Assembly: GCF_035046485.1 (NCBI RefSeq)
Contig: NC_085138.1
Coordinates: forward strand, 361,525,238-361,589,237
DNA length: 64,000 nucleotides
Source: Aedes albopictus
Taxonomy: Eukaryota > Arthropoda > Insecta > Diptera > Culicidae
Reading direction: 5' to 3'
Shown in pieces: positions 54,555 through 64,000 of the stretch. The translations under genes were made by a program, and so were the position numbers. Position 1 is the stretch's first letter. Each line of letters starts with the position of its first letter. The notes beneath the pieces were generated by a model. The model made no database searches, was not told the origin of the DNA, and saw only the letters and a list, made by a program, of their open reading frames with translations.

Positions 54555-55700
54555 ATACTTGGGTTTGGGACATCATTGACATCCCAAAACATCCTGAACA
54601 CCGAAAAATTTGGAAAAATATAATAACTGATAAACCAATTCCGAAGAGAAGAAGTTTGCTTTTCCTCGAAGATAAAGTGCATCAGAATTTGCCTGCAGTT
54701 GGAGTGTTTAAATAATGCTGATTTTGAAAACGATTTGCATTTGTACGTATTTGAATAGCCTTCTTATAAATATGGAAAAGTTTTCATAACTTGGTATGGC
54801 CAAAATATTCTAAACTGCTTTGAATCTACATGAGTAATTTCATTTCATTTTAGCAGCAAATTCTGACAAATTCCACAATCTGCTATGATTTGTTAGTCTA
54901 TTGGAATCTCGGAAGTCACTCGTTTTAATTATTAGGGGAGCGCCGACCATCCAAACTAACTTGGAGATCGTGCATTTGAAATGCTATTCAACAGCTGTCA
55001 CATTTCCAGTAGCAGTTCAGTTGCTAATTTAGGGCTTTTTAACAGTTGAACTGCTATGATGGAGCAGTAAGCAGGTGGCATGTAGATTCATTGTTGAAAT
55101 GTGGCTTGTTTAAGTATTTATTGGTTACCTTGGTATACAATACATACGGATTTAGGACATTATCTCGAATTCCATTACTCCAGATGATCCATTACGCCGA
55201 ATGAGTTATCCGAAAGCATGTCTGAAGACCCACTCTGGGTAATTAACGGTGCTCCAAGTGGTTTGCCACACTTTCAGATCTGATCATCAGATATGTAAAG
55301 AAACTTTCAAACATAGGTTATTCCTTCTAGTTATTCTTTATAGGAATTTGTTAGCATTACAACTGATAATATTTTTAACAAAGATTTTTCCAGATTTCAA
55401 TTATAGGTTACTCTTTCAATTTGGTGGATGCCTTCGACTGTTATTGCTGATTTTTGGAAAGTTTACGGCTCCTTCAGTCTTTTAAGCAGCTTAAACGATT
55501 ATTAATTGCGTCGATTCGGTTCCAGGCAATCCACAGATCCATGAATTTGACCGGTATAATGCGGACAGAGATTGTAACGAGCGTTGACAAGCTCGAACAG
55601 CAATCGATTGCCTGTTATATTGCACTATGTAATAGTTTTTTTCGTCTATTCAGTCATAAAACAATAGTTCTATGATGTAGTATCAATATTAGATTTTTTA
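54555..55700. other. Unassigned sequence
   Basis: Two plus-strand frames of about 75 codons (55249-55485, 55454-55675) overlap in different frames and could be a broken transposase, but no motif is recognised in them. Confidence 0.35.
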
Positions 55701-55925
55701 GTGGGAGAAATATACATTTTTTATTGCATTTGTTGATTTTTTTTTTCGGAAAATCTGATATTTTCTTTTGCTTGAAAATCAATTTTTCATGGGACATTTA
55801 AATTTAATTTAAGTGCATAATTAAATCGATATTTCCCATGAAAAATTGATTTTCAAGCATAAGAAAATATCAGATTTTCCGGAAAAAAAAATCAACAAAT
55901 GCAATAAAAAATGATATTTCTCCTG
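55701..55925. mobile_element. 225-bp foldback MITE
   Basis: Arms of about 92 bp (including 'ggaaaatctgatattttc' and 'ttgaaaatcaatttttcatg') are near-perfect reverse complements around an AT-rich centre of about 35 bp. Duplication not identified. Confidence 0.85.
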
Positions 55926-56084
55926 ATTTGATAATGATATTACATATTGCTTTCACTCTCTGCTATGGATTTTTTTTAAATTTATTATGGGGCATTTAAT
56001 TGGCTGCCCTATGTGGGTTTCACAGTTGCATACATCCCAACATTTGGCAATTTGTCTTGCAAGTTTTATTGCCATTCGTGACCA

Positions 56085-56205
56085 TGTATCTTCACGAATT
56101 AGGATTTTCAAAGATGCTGCGAATTGGAAGCATCGGAATAGACTGGACATCGAAGATAGCATGAAGTGTGTATTGAAAACGACAGCTCGAAAGATCAAAT
56201 TACTA
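56085..56205 (+). pseudogene. Possible hAT-like transposase C-terminal remnant
   Basis: The frame reads SSRIRIFKDAANWKHRNRLD and IEDSMKCVLKTTARKIKLL. The pattern [W/K]xxRNRLDxExxMxxxL near a C-terminus resembles the last segment of some hAT/ZBED-type transposase-derived proteins. It is short, has no catalytic residues and is cut by the element at 56206. Confidence 0.3.
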
Positions 56206-57022
56206 CCGGACTAGATGAGAAAAGCACAATTATTACAGGATGTGTTATTTTGTTACAACGATGTTTGTGACACCGGTTGTTATAAAACATGTACCGTTAG
56301 TAGTTAAAACAACAAAAATTCTAACAAAACTCGTTCCAGTTAAAACAAAAATATTTCAAGTTGAGATATAATCATAACAAGATTACATCGAATTTTGCTA
56401 GATTAAACTTGTGAAATCATAACAAAATCCTAACAAGTTCTGTTATATATTTCAGAACAAATTTGTACAAGTTTTGTTATAAATCTCTTGGCTCAAGTGT
56501 CCAAAATAACACAAATTATCAAGATTTTTCGCAACAATACAAAGAATATTACAAACTCTAAGATAATTTTGTTTAAAAAATATAACAAAGATTGCAATAA
56601 ACGTGTTACGAAATTATGTTATTGGCAATTATATTTCAATGCATGATATAACAAATGTTGTTATACATTTAATTTAGTAAATTAAACAAGTTTTGATATA
56701 ATTTTGTTACTAAAAATATAACAAATATTATTGTAATTTTTTTATGGATATTTACATAGAAAAATTCTTACAACAGAATTATATCAACTTCTGTTCCCAA
56801 GTAACACACATGTCATATAAGTGTTACGGCAGCGCAAATTTTTGTTGTATAAAAGTTAATTTGACGCTTTGCTAACACTGTGTTAAAATAAACTCAAATT
56901 TACTTCTATACAACCAAAACTTGCGCTGTCGTAACTCTTGTATGACATACGTGTTACTTGGGTTATTTCTTACAACAGTTGTTATAATTTTGTTCTGATC
57001 ATGTTATGCGTTTCTGGTCGGA
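56206..57022. mobile_element. 817-bp TA-flanked element built of 'aacaaaattataac' motifs
   Basis: Left CCGGACTAGATG and right-end complement TCCGACCAGAAACG, with TA at 56204-56205 and 57023-57024. The interior repeats 'aacaaaa', 'ttataac' and 'ttgttat' irregularly. Around 56810-56960 an inner inverted pair ('agtaacacacatgtcatata' and 'tgtatgacatacgtgttact') may be another MITE. Ends are like those of the 59806 element. Confidence 0.6.
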
Positions 57023-57308
57023 TATATAAGTTTGTACAGGTATAAGTCTCGCATTGATTTTTAAATCAGGTTTTTTTTTTTGCTTGTCGATGACTAAATA
57101 AGATCATTTTCCAATAAAGTTCAATCATCCCGCTACATAATTTATTCTTTTGATACTCTTTGATGAGAGGGGAAATGAGATTTGGGGAAATCCAAAAGGG
57201 GTGCGCGGACTGTATACGGTTGGAAACCACTGCGTTAGGCTTCTAACTCAACCTTACTTATCGAACAGATCAAATGTCCATGAAGGACATCGATTGTTGC
57301 TCACTTAA

Positions 57309-57422
57309 CCCTTTGAAGCCGGAGGGGTCAATATGACTCCGGCGATGAAACCGAGCATAACAAACGTATTCGAGGCCAGCGAGGTTGCGGCAGCAGAGGC
57401 GAAACTATCCGGCTCCAAAGGG
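57309..57422. mobile_element. 114-bp TTAA-flanked MITE (piggyBac-like)
   Basis: Ends CCCTTTGAAGCCGGA and (complement) CCCTTTGGAGCCGGA with TTAA at 57305-57308 and 57423-57426. TTAA duplication and CCCTTT ends are the hallmark of piggyBac elements. The open frame at 57333 runs through it by chance. Confidence 0.88.
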
Positions 57423-57426
57423 TTAA

Positions 57427-57747
57427 AGGAAATAACAGTATACTATAGGTATCTGCATCAAAACAATATGAAAGCTCAAGCCACACCAATTAAGGTGACA
57501 AATCATCAAGGGACTTTCTTTAATGCCTATTTAACTAACCTAGTTTTCACCTGGCACCCAATCACGAAAGATAAAATAGAACACTACAAATGTACAATAA
57601 GAAACGTCACAAATTTTCCAGATACAAGCATAACATAAATATGATACAATGCAACACTAAACATAACTTTACCCAGTTATCTAAATCGATAACAATTTCC
57701 GATCTCAGGATGACGAGGTTTCGCTTTAGTTTAGTTTTAGGACCATC
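57427..57747. other. Unassigned sequence
   Basis: AT-rich, nothing recognised. Confidence 0.4.
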
Positions 57748-57758
57748 ACTCATCCTGG

Positions 57759-58008
57759 TATTCAGCATGACCATGCTGAGGGTGACGGGTTCGATTCCCG
57801 GTCGGTCCAGGATCTTTTCGTAAAGGAAATTTCCTTGACTTCCTTGGGCATAGAGTATCTTCGTGCCTGCCACACGATATACACATGCAAAATGGTCATT
57901 GGCAGAGGAAGCTCTCAGTTAATAACTGTGGAAGTGCTCATAGAACACTAAGCTGACAAGCAGGCTTTGTCCCAAAGAGGACGTTACGCCAAAAAGAAGA
58001 AGAAGAAG
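57759..58008 (+). mobile_element. Feilai-type SINE with 11-bp target duplication
   Basis: Perfect B box GGTTCGATTCC (57788-57798), body 'ttccttgacttccttgggca' and 'cctgccacacgatatacaca', 'aagctctcagttaataactg', 'aagtgctcatagaac', and a (GAA)n tail. ACTCATCCTGG lies at 57748-57758 and again at 58009-58019. The A box is missing, so the copy is slightly 5'-truncated. Recognised as the Feilai family of Aedes; mobilised by a LINE. Confidence 0.88.
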
Positions 58009-58019
58009 ACTCATCCTGG

Positions 58020-58743
58020 AATTGTGTATGTATGGCAGTTCGCCGTTTCTTAACAGACTTTTATTCTGTGTTCATAGTTTGGTTTTGTCTAGGTAAACTA
58101 ATCCTAACAGGGCCCCTGGGATCAAGAACTCTTAGCAGCCGTCTACACTTTGATGTCCCTGTTAGAGAACAGTTTGCTCGACTTTAAGATTACCATTGCC
58201 TAACATGGACTGAATATAGGCAATTAAATAGTGGCTACATTTCATGAGCCAATTTTATTCCGCAACACTACAAACACTTAAATGACGAACAAATATACAT
58301 TTACTAAAACAAATATAACTGTTGGGGCAGTTTGGTGGACGACGGAGTGGATGAAAACAGTTTTGTAGTTGTTTTACTGAACAGCTTTAAAGCTAAAATA
58401 TATTTGTAATGATTAATTTTCATTGGATAAATTCATCGATAAGGAACTTACATTTCTGTTTTCTCCATAGACTAAGTACCGCTTCCCAACGTCTTCCAAA
58501 CTAATTAATATAGCAAACCAACATTATTTGCACTTACTACGTGCCAAATTCGTTTGACAAAATACCGCCAACTCGCTGAGCTAACAATGAGGCTGAATGT
58601 GCTCTATAAACTAAATCTTCTGCACAGGCTACAATTGATCTGTCGAGAGCACCGACACACAAAAGAATTCCTGGTTGTTTCACCATCTCGCTCGATTGCC
58701 GCTGCACAGTGGTTGCGGCAACAATAACAAGAAGGGGATTCAC
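58020..58743. other. Unassigned sequence
   Basis: No motif or termini. Weak minus-strand frames at 58537-58846 only. Confidence 0.4.
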
Positions 58744-58747
58744 TTAA

Positions 58748-58948
58748 GGTGAGTTTATAACGAAGCCACACCTGGAATTTCCAAAAGCACAAATCTGAAG
58801 AACCGAGGGTTGGCTTGCGCTGAAAAGTTGATCGATTGGTCACCACCAGCGAGTCACCAATCGATCAAATTTTCAGCGCAATCCGTCTTTTGGTTCCTCA
58901 GATTTGTGCTCTTGAAAATTCGAGGTGTGGCTTCGTTATATATTCACC
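58748..58948. mobile_element. 201-bp TTAA-flanked foldback MITE, copy 1
   Basis: Arms start GGTGAGTTTATAACGAAGCC and (complement of right) GGTGAATATATAACGAAGCC, nearly 100 bp each, with 'gttgatcgattggt' next to the centre. TTAA at 58744-58747 and 58949-58952. Copy 2 lies at 63774. Confidence 0.9.
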
Positions 58949-58952
58949 TTAA

Positions 58953-59642
58953 CAGCGTAAACCGCTTATTAAAGTTTATTCTGATTAAATGTCGCGATCG
59001 CCAAGGCAATCTTTGATTATATCATTTACAATTTCATGAAACAGGAAATCATGGCTTAAGCACTGTTTGCAGTTTAGAAGGAATTTCTCAGCCTATCTTG
59101 ATGCATGAGGAATTCCTTGCCTAAATCGCTCAAGAAACCGGTTTTTCTTCGATCGCAGTACGCAGTAGCGAAGAAATGACAGTTCAAATGGCAATCACCG
59201 AAGAAAGTTTCTGCCAGGAGTCACTCAAGAAGTTTCTTGAGCGTTTCCTTTTGAACTCAAAACTGCGCCTTACGCAGCAATTTAAACTGTTTAGTGAGTC
59301 CCCTTAAGGCGAAACTGGAAGCATTTCCTCATTTTTTTGGTTTTTGATTTTTTATTAAATAACGAAGCAATATTTTCAAAATCGGTTTTCGTGCACATGT
59401 AGATTATGGATCAGGGTATCTTCTGATTTTTTTACGCGGTAGAAAATGTTTTTCGTTTTTGCAGAAACCATTTTTTAGTGAAATTTTGTTCAAAAACTAC
59501 GGCCTTCGAGCGTTTTTAACCTTTCAACCTTCGATCTTTCGTCCTTTTATCCTAGTTATTTTTTTCATTTCGGCCTTTCGATCTTCTGACTATTTATATG
59601 TTTTTTTTTTTTCATTTCGACCTTATGACCTTTTGTCATAGA
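58953..59642. other. Unassigned; includes 'ttcggccttttgacc' phrase repeats
   Basis: From about 59515 the sequence repeats phrases such as 'acctttcaacc', 'ttcggcctttcgatc' and 'ttcgaccttatgacc'. A similar phrase block is at 62650-62715. The rest holds nothing recognised. Confidence 0.45.
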
Positions 59643-59805
59643 TCCGTTTTATGTGGCAGATGGATCATTTGCGGGTCTGTGATGTTTGTGTTCGCTGCAT
59701 TTAGACGATCAAGGGTGTTGTAATGCGTCCTGAGGCCGCTCATCCGTGTGTTCAATTTGTTCGTCGTCATTCTTATGTAGCATGACGTACAATCGTTGCG
59801 TGGTA
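59643..59805 (-). pseudogene. Second Penelope-like element, GIY-YIG endonuclease, downstream part
   Basis: The minus strand reads RNDCTSCYIRMTTNKLNTRM then LRTHYNTLDRL, matching the zinc/YIG part of Penelope endonucleases (CxxC, then YIxMTTN, then R). It is clearly a different copy from that at 23491 (only partly alike). The YIG glycine is replaced by Arg and one cysteine by Arg. Its upstream half lies at 63060-63230, beyond a 3.25-kb insertion. Confidence 0.7.
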
Positions 59806-59863
59806 TCCCGACTAGGGGATCATAACAAAATTATATCATAATATGTTATTATGTTATACAGAG

Positions 59864-60266
59864 CAGGGATGGGAACACTCACTTGCAAAGAGTTACACTC
59901 ACTTGCTATTTTCTCAGCCCAGAAGCGTGCAATCAAAAAACGATGTATGAGCGAATTTTGCCTTGTGGTTTTATCTAAAAATTTGCCAAATAGAGTAGGG
60001 GTCGAACACGCATACCAAAGTTGTAACAGAGCTGTGAAAGCGACTCTCCACGAGGTGAGTGTAATTTACATTCACCTTGTGGAGAATTGCCTTCGCAGAT
60101 CTGTTACGACTTCGGTATGCGTGTGCGACCACTACTCTATTCGGCAAACTTTTAGATAAAACCACAAGGCAAAAGTAGTCCATACATCGTTTTTTGATTG
60201 CACGCTTCTGAGCTGAGAAAATTGCAAGTGAGTGTAACTCTTTGCAGGTGAGTGTTCCCATCCTTG
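59864..60266. mobile_element. 403-bp foldback hAT MITE with 8-bp duplication
   Basis: Ends CAGGGATGGGAACACTCACTTG and (complement) CAAGGATGGGAACACTCACC with ATACAGAG at 59856-59863 and 60267-60274. The arms of about 185 bp are near-perfect inverted copies, so the same peptide appears on both strands. Relative at 45418. Confidence 0.93.
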
Positions 60267-60604
60267 ATACAGAGTTTTTCTAACATAGGCAGTTATAATT
60301 TAGATGCAGGATGTTGTTAAAATAACAAAAATTGTAACTAAAAATCATAAGGGTTCTAACAAAAGTGTATCAGAGTATGTTATAAATATATCAAAAATAT
60401 ATCAAACCCTGTTCTAAGTTTTTGATAAAATAAATCATAATTATAATACAGTTTGATATTTTCAGTTAGGGTAAAAATCAAATTGGGTAAAAACTAATCT
60501 TTTATACTCATTTTTGGGTAATTATTTTAAGTGTGTTATTCTATTTTTAGAAAATGATAGGTCACACATAAAAAAACTTTCTATGTAGTTCATTATAAAA
60601 CTTA

Positions 60605-60688
60605 CAAACCCGGACGGGATTTGAACCAATAATCCTACCATCGCTAATTATCAGTCGCCTTTACCAATGAGGCTATCACAGCACCTGA
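60605..60688 (-). other. tRNA-like sequence (SINE head or pseudo-tRNA)
   Basis: On the minus strand 'gatagcctcattggtaaagg' forms a D-arm-like GCC/GGC stem with GGTAA, and a B box GGTTCAAATCC (60617-60627) follows. The anticodon and acceptor stems do not form, so no functional tRNA. Inside the 59806 element. Confidence 0.45.
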
Positions 60689-60689
60689 A

Positions 60690-62415
60690 GTGAACGATGA
60701 AAGAAGCTTTACTGGTTCTACGTATTGGCGGTTTCCCTATTCCCCCATCCCTTGTTTGTCAGACGCAGGACGAAAATAGACAGATTTGAATGCAAGATCA
60801 AACAATGAACCTCTCTCTCTTACCAACAACGCTATCGCGGTGCGAAGACATGCGCACTGAAACATTCAGAACAGTGGTGGCGTTCGCATGGCCCGTCGTC
60901 GTTTGTTTCCAAGGAGCAAAGAGAATGACAAAAAAATACTATTTATGATTGAGCTTCGTCATGGGGTGCCTTTTGGAGGCGACAAAGGTGATATAGTCGT
61001 TAGTGATTCTTTCCGGACGGAGATGATTTTATTTTGTTTTTTCTTCGCGCTTTGAGAACGACGATCATACACGTACCTACGTGAGCGAAGGTAAAATGTG
61101 GCTTTGTTTTAATTGATCACAGTTATGTCATATGCAGATATCATAACTTTTGCGGATGCTATTGAGTTTTATTCTATGTTTTAGATTATTTTTAGCAAAG
61201 AAAAGGATGACATAATGTCACAGCAAATATAGTTGAATGATAATAGGTCGAAATAAAAAAGTTCGAATAGACAAATGCAGTGATCAGTTGAGCAGATTTA
61301 GCATTCACATTTTTATTTTTTAGAATTACTTAATACCACATTTGCTATCTCCACGCTCAATAACATTTATAACTTCTTAATACATGATCTGTTCGGTACT
61401 TTTTAACGTTATAACTAGAAGTTAGAATAGCAGTACTGTTAAAATGACACACAAATCAACTATGCTTACTCAATTTTGAAATAAATAAACTCATGTTTGG
61501 GTTTCTTCATTTTTTGTGTAGATATTTTACGTTTTGAAGCTACAATTGCTACTTAATTTATAAGAATTGGGAATTGTGGAAAAGTGATAGGAATTTACAC
61601 CGTAACGGTACTGGGATATTAAATGAAGAAAATACTTAGATAAAACATATCAGCAGCTATGATACTATATTTACCCAAAAACTCAAACTGAAGCATTGTA
61701 TATAATAAGAAATGAGAAAGAGTCTGACAAAATTTCTAGAAGGTGCAATGCCTTGATTTTTTACTTAATAATATGAAGCAGCAGTCAATAAACTTAAGAA
61801 GGTAAACTATGTAATAGTTATATCTGCGTTTTTTTTCCGATTTTGACCATATTGGTCTCATTTAATCCAGATTTATTTTTTCCATCAACAAATCCGACAG
61901 AACCGATCTGGTCACCGTGGGTTAAGGAAACCCCGAATTGCTGTACGCATGGTTTCATACAAAGCAATGAAAGGAATTTTCCATAGACCAGCTGCAATAA
62001 CATATCTGCCCAGCTTATGCCTATTCAACTATTGACTTCAAAGTAATCATTACGGGACATGTCGCCCGAGAGACCATGTTTTTTCAATACGTTGTACTTT
62101 TTGCAATACCGCGTGACCCAACCGTTCTATTATTTTTTTACGCATAAACAATAACAAATGCTTTCTTATTTTAACGAGTCGAAGTTTACTTAAATCGGTT
62201 CAAACTTGAAAAAAAATATGAGTACTTTTAAGATTTGAGGGTACCCGGATACGCTTCCGGCATTCTGCGTAGTAAAAAAAAACAAGCAAAACTGCAATCT
62301 ATCAACAGCACTTGAACGTTTTTCTTAAAATTTTCAATGATACAGAATAAAGCTGTTTCCCTATAAGCGAGACACGCCACATTAAATGGCTAGACCTGTA
62401 TTGGAAGTTGTGATA
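60690..62415. other. Interior of the 59806 element, unassigned
   Basis: AT-rich 1.7 kb without open frames or repeats that I can define. No transposase motif. Confidence 0.4.
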
Positions 62416-62419
62416 CATT

Positions 62420-62631
62420 CTGTTTTTACACGATAGATGCGTCCGCGCATAAAAAGATCGTGTAAAAAAATCCCGTAATTTCCAGAAATCGTGCAAAAAA
62501 AATCAAAAGACAGATTTTGTACACGATTAGCCCTCCGGCCAAAATCGCGTAAAAAATCGCGTGATTTCAAGAAAACCGGGTAAAAAAAATCGTGCAAAAT
62601 AAAATCGCGTAAAAAAGTCGTGTAAAAACAG
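62420..62631. mobile_element. TIR repeat with CTGTTTTTACACGA ends
   Basis: CTGTTTTTACACGA and TCGTGTAAAAACAG are perfect inverted ends. The phrase 'atcgcgtaaaaaa' or 'atcgtgtaaaaaa' occurs about six times in between. Overlapping minus frames are by-products. Confidence 0.75.
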
Positions 62632-63061
62632 AATTAAGTGTAATTCGTTTTTTGTCCATTCGGCCTTTTTTTCCTTTAAATCTTATGTTCTTTAACCTTC
62701 TATCCATTGACCTTTTGCCCCACAAGCAATGAAAAAACGAATACATAATCAAACATCTTATTTTTTTAAATTATCATCAAATCTTATTAAAATTAAAATT
62801 AATTCATATTCTGATATAATTATGTTATATTTGAACTGATCATTTTAATCAGTTGTAAATATAACAAAGTTATAACCGAGTTTGTTCTGAATTATTTATA
62901 ACAAAATTAATTACAAAAGATTATAATATATTTTGTTATAATTCAGTTTGAAAAAATAATGAAGAGCCCATGCCATAACAAAATTATAACATAATTTGTT
63001 AGTTATATCACAACAAGATATAATTATGATATATTCTTGTTATGATCCTCTAGTCGGCATA

Positions 63062-63235
63062 TGCTTGTAAATGATGTTTGTTTGTTGTCTTGGGGGGATT
63101 GAATCTTTGATGTTTGTCTAAAGATTTGTTTGACTGTTTTTATGTTGTAGTTTGCTAGTTTGACGTGTCTGTAGTCATTTTTCAGTTGTTTGTCGATTTT
63201 ACTTGCCGATAATCAAACTTTTTTTAATATTTGAA
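63062..63235 (-). pseudogene. Second Penelope-like element, upstream part of endonuclease linker
   Basis: The minus strand reads LSASKIDKQLKNDYRHVKLA and NYNIKTVKQIF, then in another frame KDSIPPRQQTNIIYK, the linker and GIY strand that precede the CxxC of Penelope endonucleases. Joining it across the 59806 element to the other half gives the expected order, apart from one extra base next to the TA. A frameshift separates IKTVKQIF from KDSIPP. Confidence 0.65.
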
Positions 63236-63310
63236 TTTTTGAGTAGTAATCATATAACTGGTTGATGGTTTCTTCCATTTGGAAGGAAACAAGTTGATGC
63301 TTCATATAAG

Positions 63311-63604
63311 CACAGAGAACAGACATTCAAGTCCAGTTCCGAAACTGTGTAAGGAATGTAACGGCCATTTGAAATCGGCAACACTAGTGGCAATAGCGTA
63401 GCGCTGCAATCGGTTAATTTCCCATACTAATTTAATTCCCCACTTGAAATGTTTCAATTCACCACTGACTGTGGCAATATGGTGTTTGGTGGCGTTAGTG
63501 TTGTCATAGTGTATTGGTTTGCAACCATACTCAAGTAAAGATTCAAATCCTTACACAACTTTCCGAATGAAATTTGTTGTAGCCTGGATGTCTGTTCTCT
63601 GTGA
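63311..63604. mobile_element. 294-bp TIR element with CACAGAGAACAGAC ends
   Basis: CACAGAGAACAGACAT and (complement) CACAGAGAACAGACAT are perfect 16-bp ends; 'gtgtaagga' and 'tccttacac' follow inside. ATATAAG flanks it at 63304-63310 and 63605-63611, a 7-bp duplication (8 with one mismatch). Confidence 0.85.
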
Positions 63605-63773
63605 TATAAGTGCCAAAAAGTGTGTATTATGAAATGTTTCGTGATTGAAATTGGACTATGGAAATACGTCAACTGGATAATAACGCATGACGGGCCGATA
63701 TCCCTTTCGTGACGAACCAGCACAATTGTGCTGTTGAGCGGTAGCAGTTTTGCATATTTTTATCATCTGTTAA

Positions 63774-63974
63774 GGTGAATATATAACGAAGCCACACTTA
63801 GCATTTTCAAAAGCACACATCTGAAGAACCGAGGGTTGGTTTGCGCTGAAAAGTTGATCGATTGGTCATCACCAGCGAGTCACCAATCGATCAACTTTTC
63901 AGCGCAATCCGTCTTTAAATTCCTCAGATTTGTGCTCTTGAAAATTGGAGGTGTGGCTTCGTTATATATTCACC
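63774..63974. mobile_element. 201-bp TTAA-flanked foldback MITE, copy 2
   Basis: Same length, orientation and design as the copy at 58748, with ends GGTGAATATATAACGAAGCC and TTAA at 63770-63773 and 63975-63978. The two copies differ at scattered positions (for example in the segment after gccacac). Confidence 0.9.
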
Positions 63975-64000
63975 TTAAGACTTTGTTTTACGTTATGTAA

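Larger units (their letters stand above)
59806..63059. mobile_element. 3.25-kb TA-flanked element with CCGACTAGRGGATCATAACA ends
   Basis: Left TCCCGACTAGGGGATCATAA and right-end complement TGCCGACTAGAGGATCATAA, then ataacaa... on both, with TA at 59804-59805 and 63060-63061. It separates the two halves of an antisense Penelope endonuclease, which confirms the position. Both ends carry long stretches of 'aacaaaattataac' motifs. No transposase seen. A hAT foldback MITE, a tRNA-like segment and the 62420 repeat lie inside. Confidence 0.82.

Noticed and set aside
57333..57638. 101-codon plus-strand frame
   Set aside because: Starts inside a piggyBac-like MITE and runs into unassigned AT-rich sequence.
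59851..60261. Two ~100-codon frames with similar proteins on opposite strands
   Set aside because: Arms of the foldback hAT MITE.
60605..60688. tRNA gene
   Set aside because: D-arm and B box only; anticodon and acceptor stems do not form.

Overview
This is a gene-poor, transposon-dense piece of an animal nuclear genome, almost certainly from an Aedes-type mosquito. The evidence is a full Feilai-type tRNA-derived SINE with target-site duplications, further tRNA-headed SINEs, the repeat whose ends read GCCTTTCTCGT/ACGAGAAAGGC, decayed Jockey/CR1/R1/RTE-type non-LTR retrotransposons, Penelope-like elements and many TA-, TTA-, TTAA- or 8-bp-flanked miniature transposons (MITEs). Family names rest on remembered family features; no database was searched. 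No intact host protein-coding gene is visible. A few GC-rich islands (about 2860-3610, 16400-17450, 30000-31340, 40900-41700, 52900-53600) look like host promoter or 5' UTR sequence, and one candidate 52-bp exon (3556-3607) has good splice signals.

Layout. 1-3800: non-LTR 3' remnant, antisense Feilai fragment, possible host 5' region. 3800-8480: low-complexity field of degenerate 'gaatttctgaaggaa' phrases, broken by a hAT MITE (4371) and a TTA-flanked MITE (6121). 8560-12582: an R1-like gag remnant holding a 3.7-kb TA-flanked element, which holds an Aedes repeat element with a ~150-bp tandem array and a 461-bp palindromic MITE. 12600-16300: MITEs and non-LTR remnants. 18088-20647: a TA-flanked element carrying several MITEs and a SINE. 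20690-22020: second degenerate-phrase field. 22528-24780: a 5'-truncated Penelope-like element with clear reverse transcriptase and GIY-YIG endonuclease, split by one stop codon and a 242-bp MITE. 25140-37560: MITEs, SINEs and unassigned sequence. 37559-40690: an antisense non-LTR reverse transcriptase interrupted by a Transib-like element and a TA-flanked element and cut at its 3' end by another TA-flanked element. 42127-42361: a near-perfect palindrome whose two arms each encode a hammerhead-ribozyme-like fold. 42430-47640: RTE-like 3' end and foldback MITEs. 47696-49767: a complete 2.07-kb non-autonomous LTR element with identical LTRs and a 5-bp duplication. 50321-57022: TA-flanked elements. 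57309-63974: piggyBac-like MITEs, Feilai, a second Penelope relic split by a 3.25-kb TA element, and two direct copies of a TTAA-flanked foldback MITE.

The elements do not form a pathway. What they record is insertion order: in several places removing one element and one duplication copy rejoins the interrupted reading frame, which fixes the element's boundaries and its relative age.
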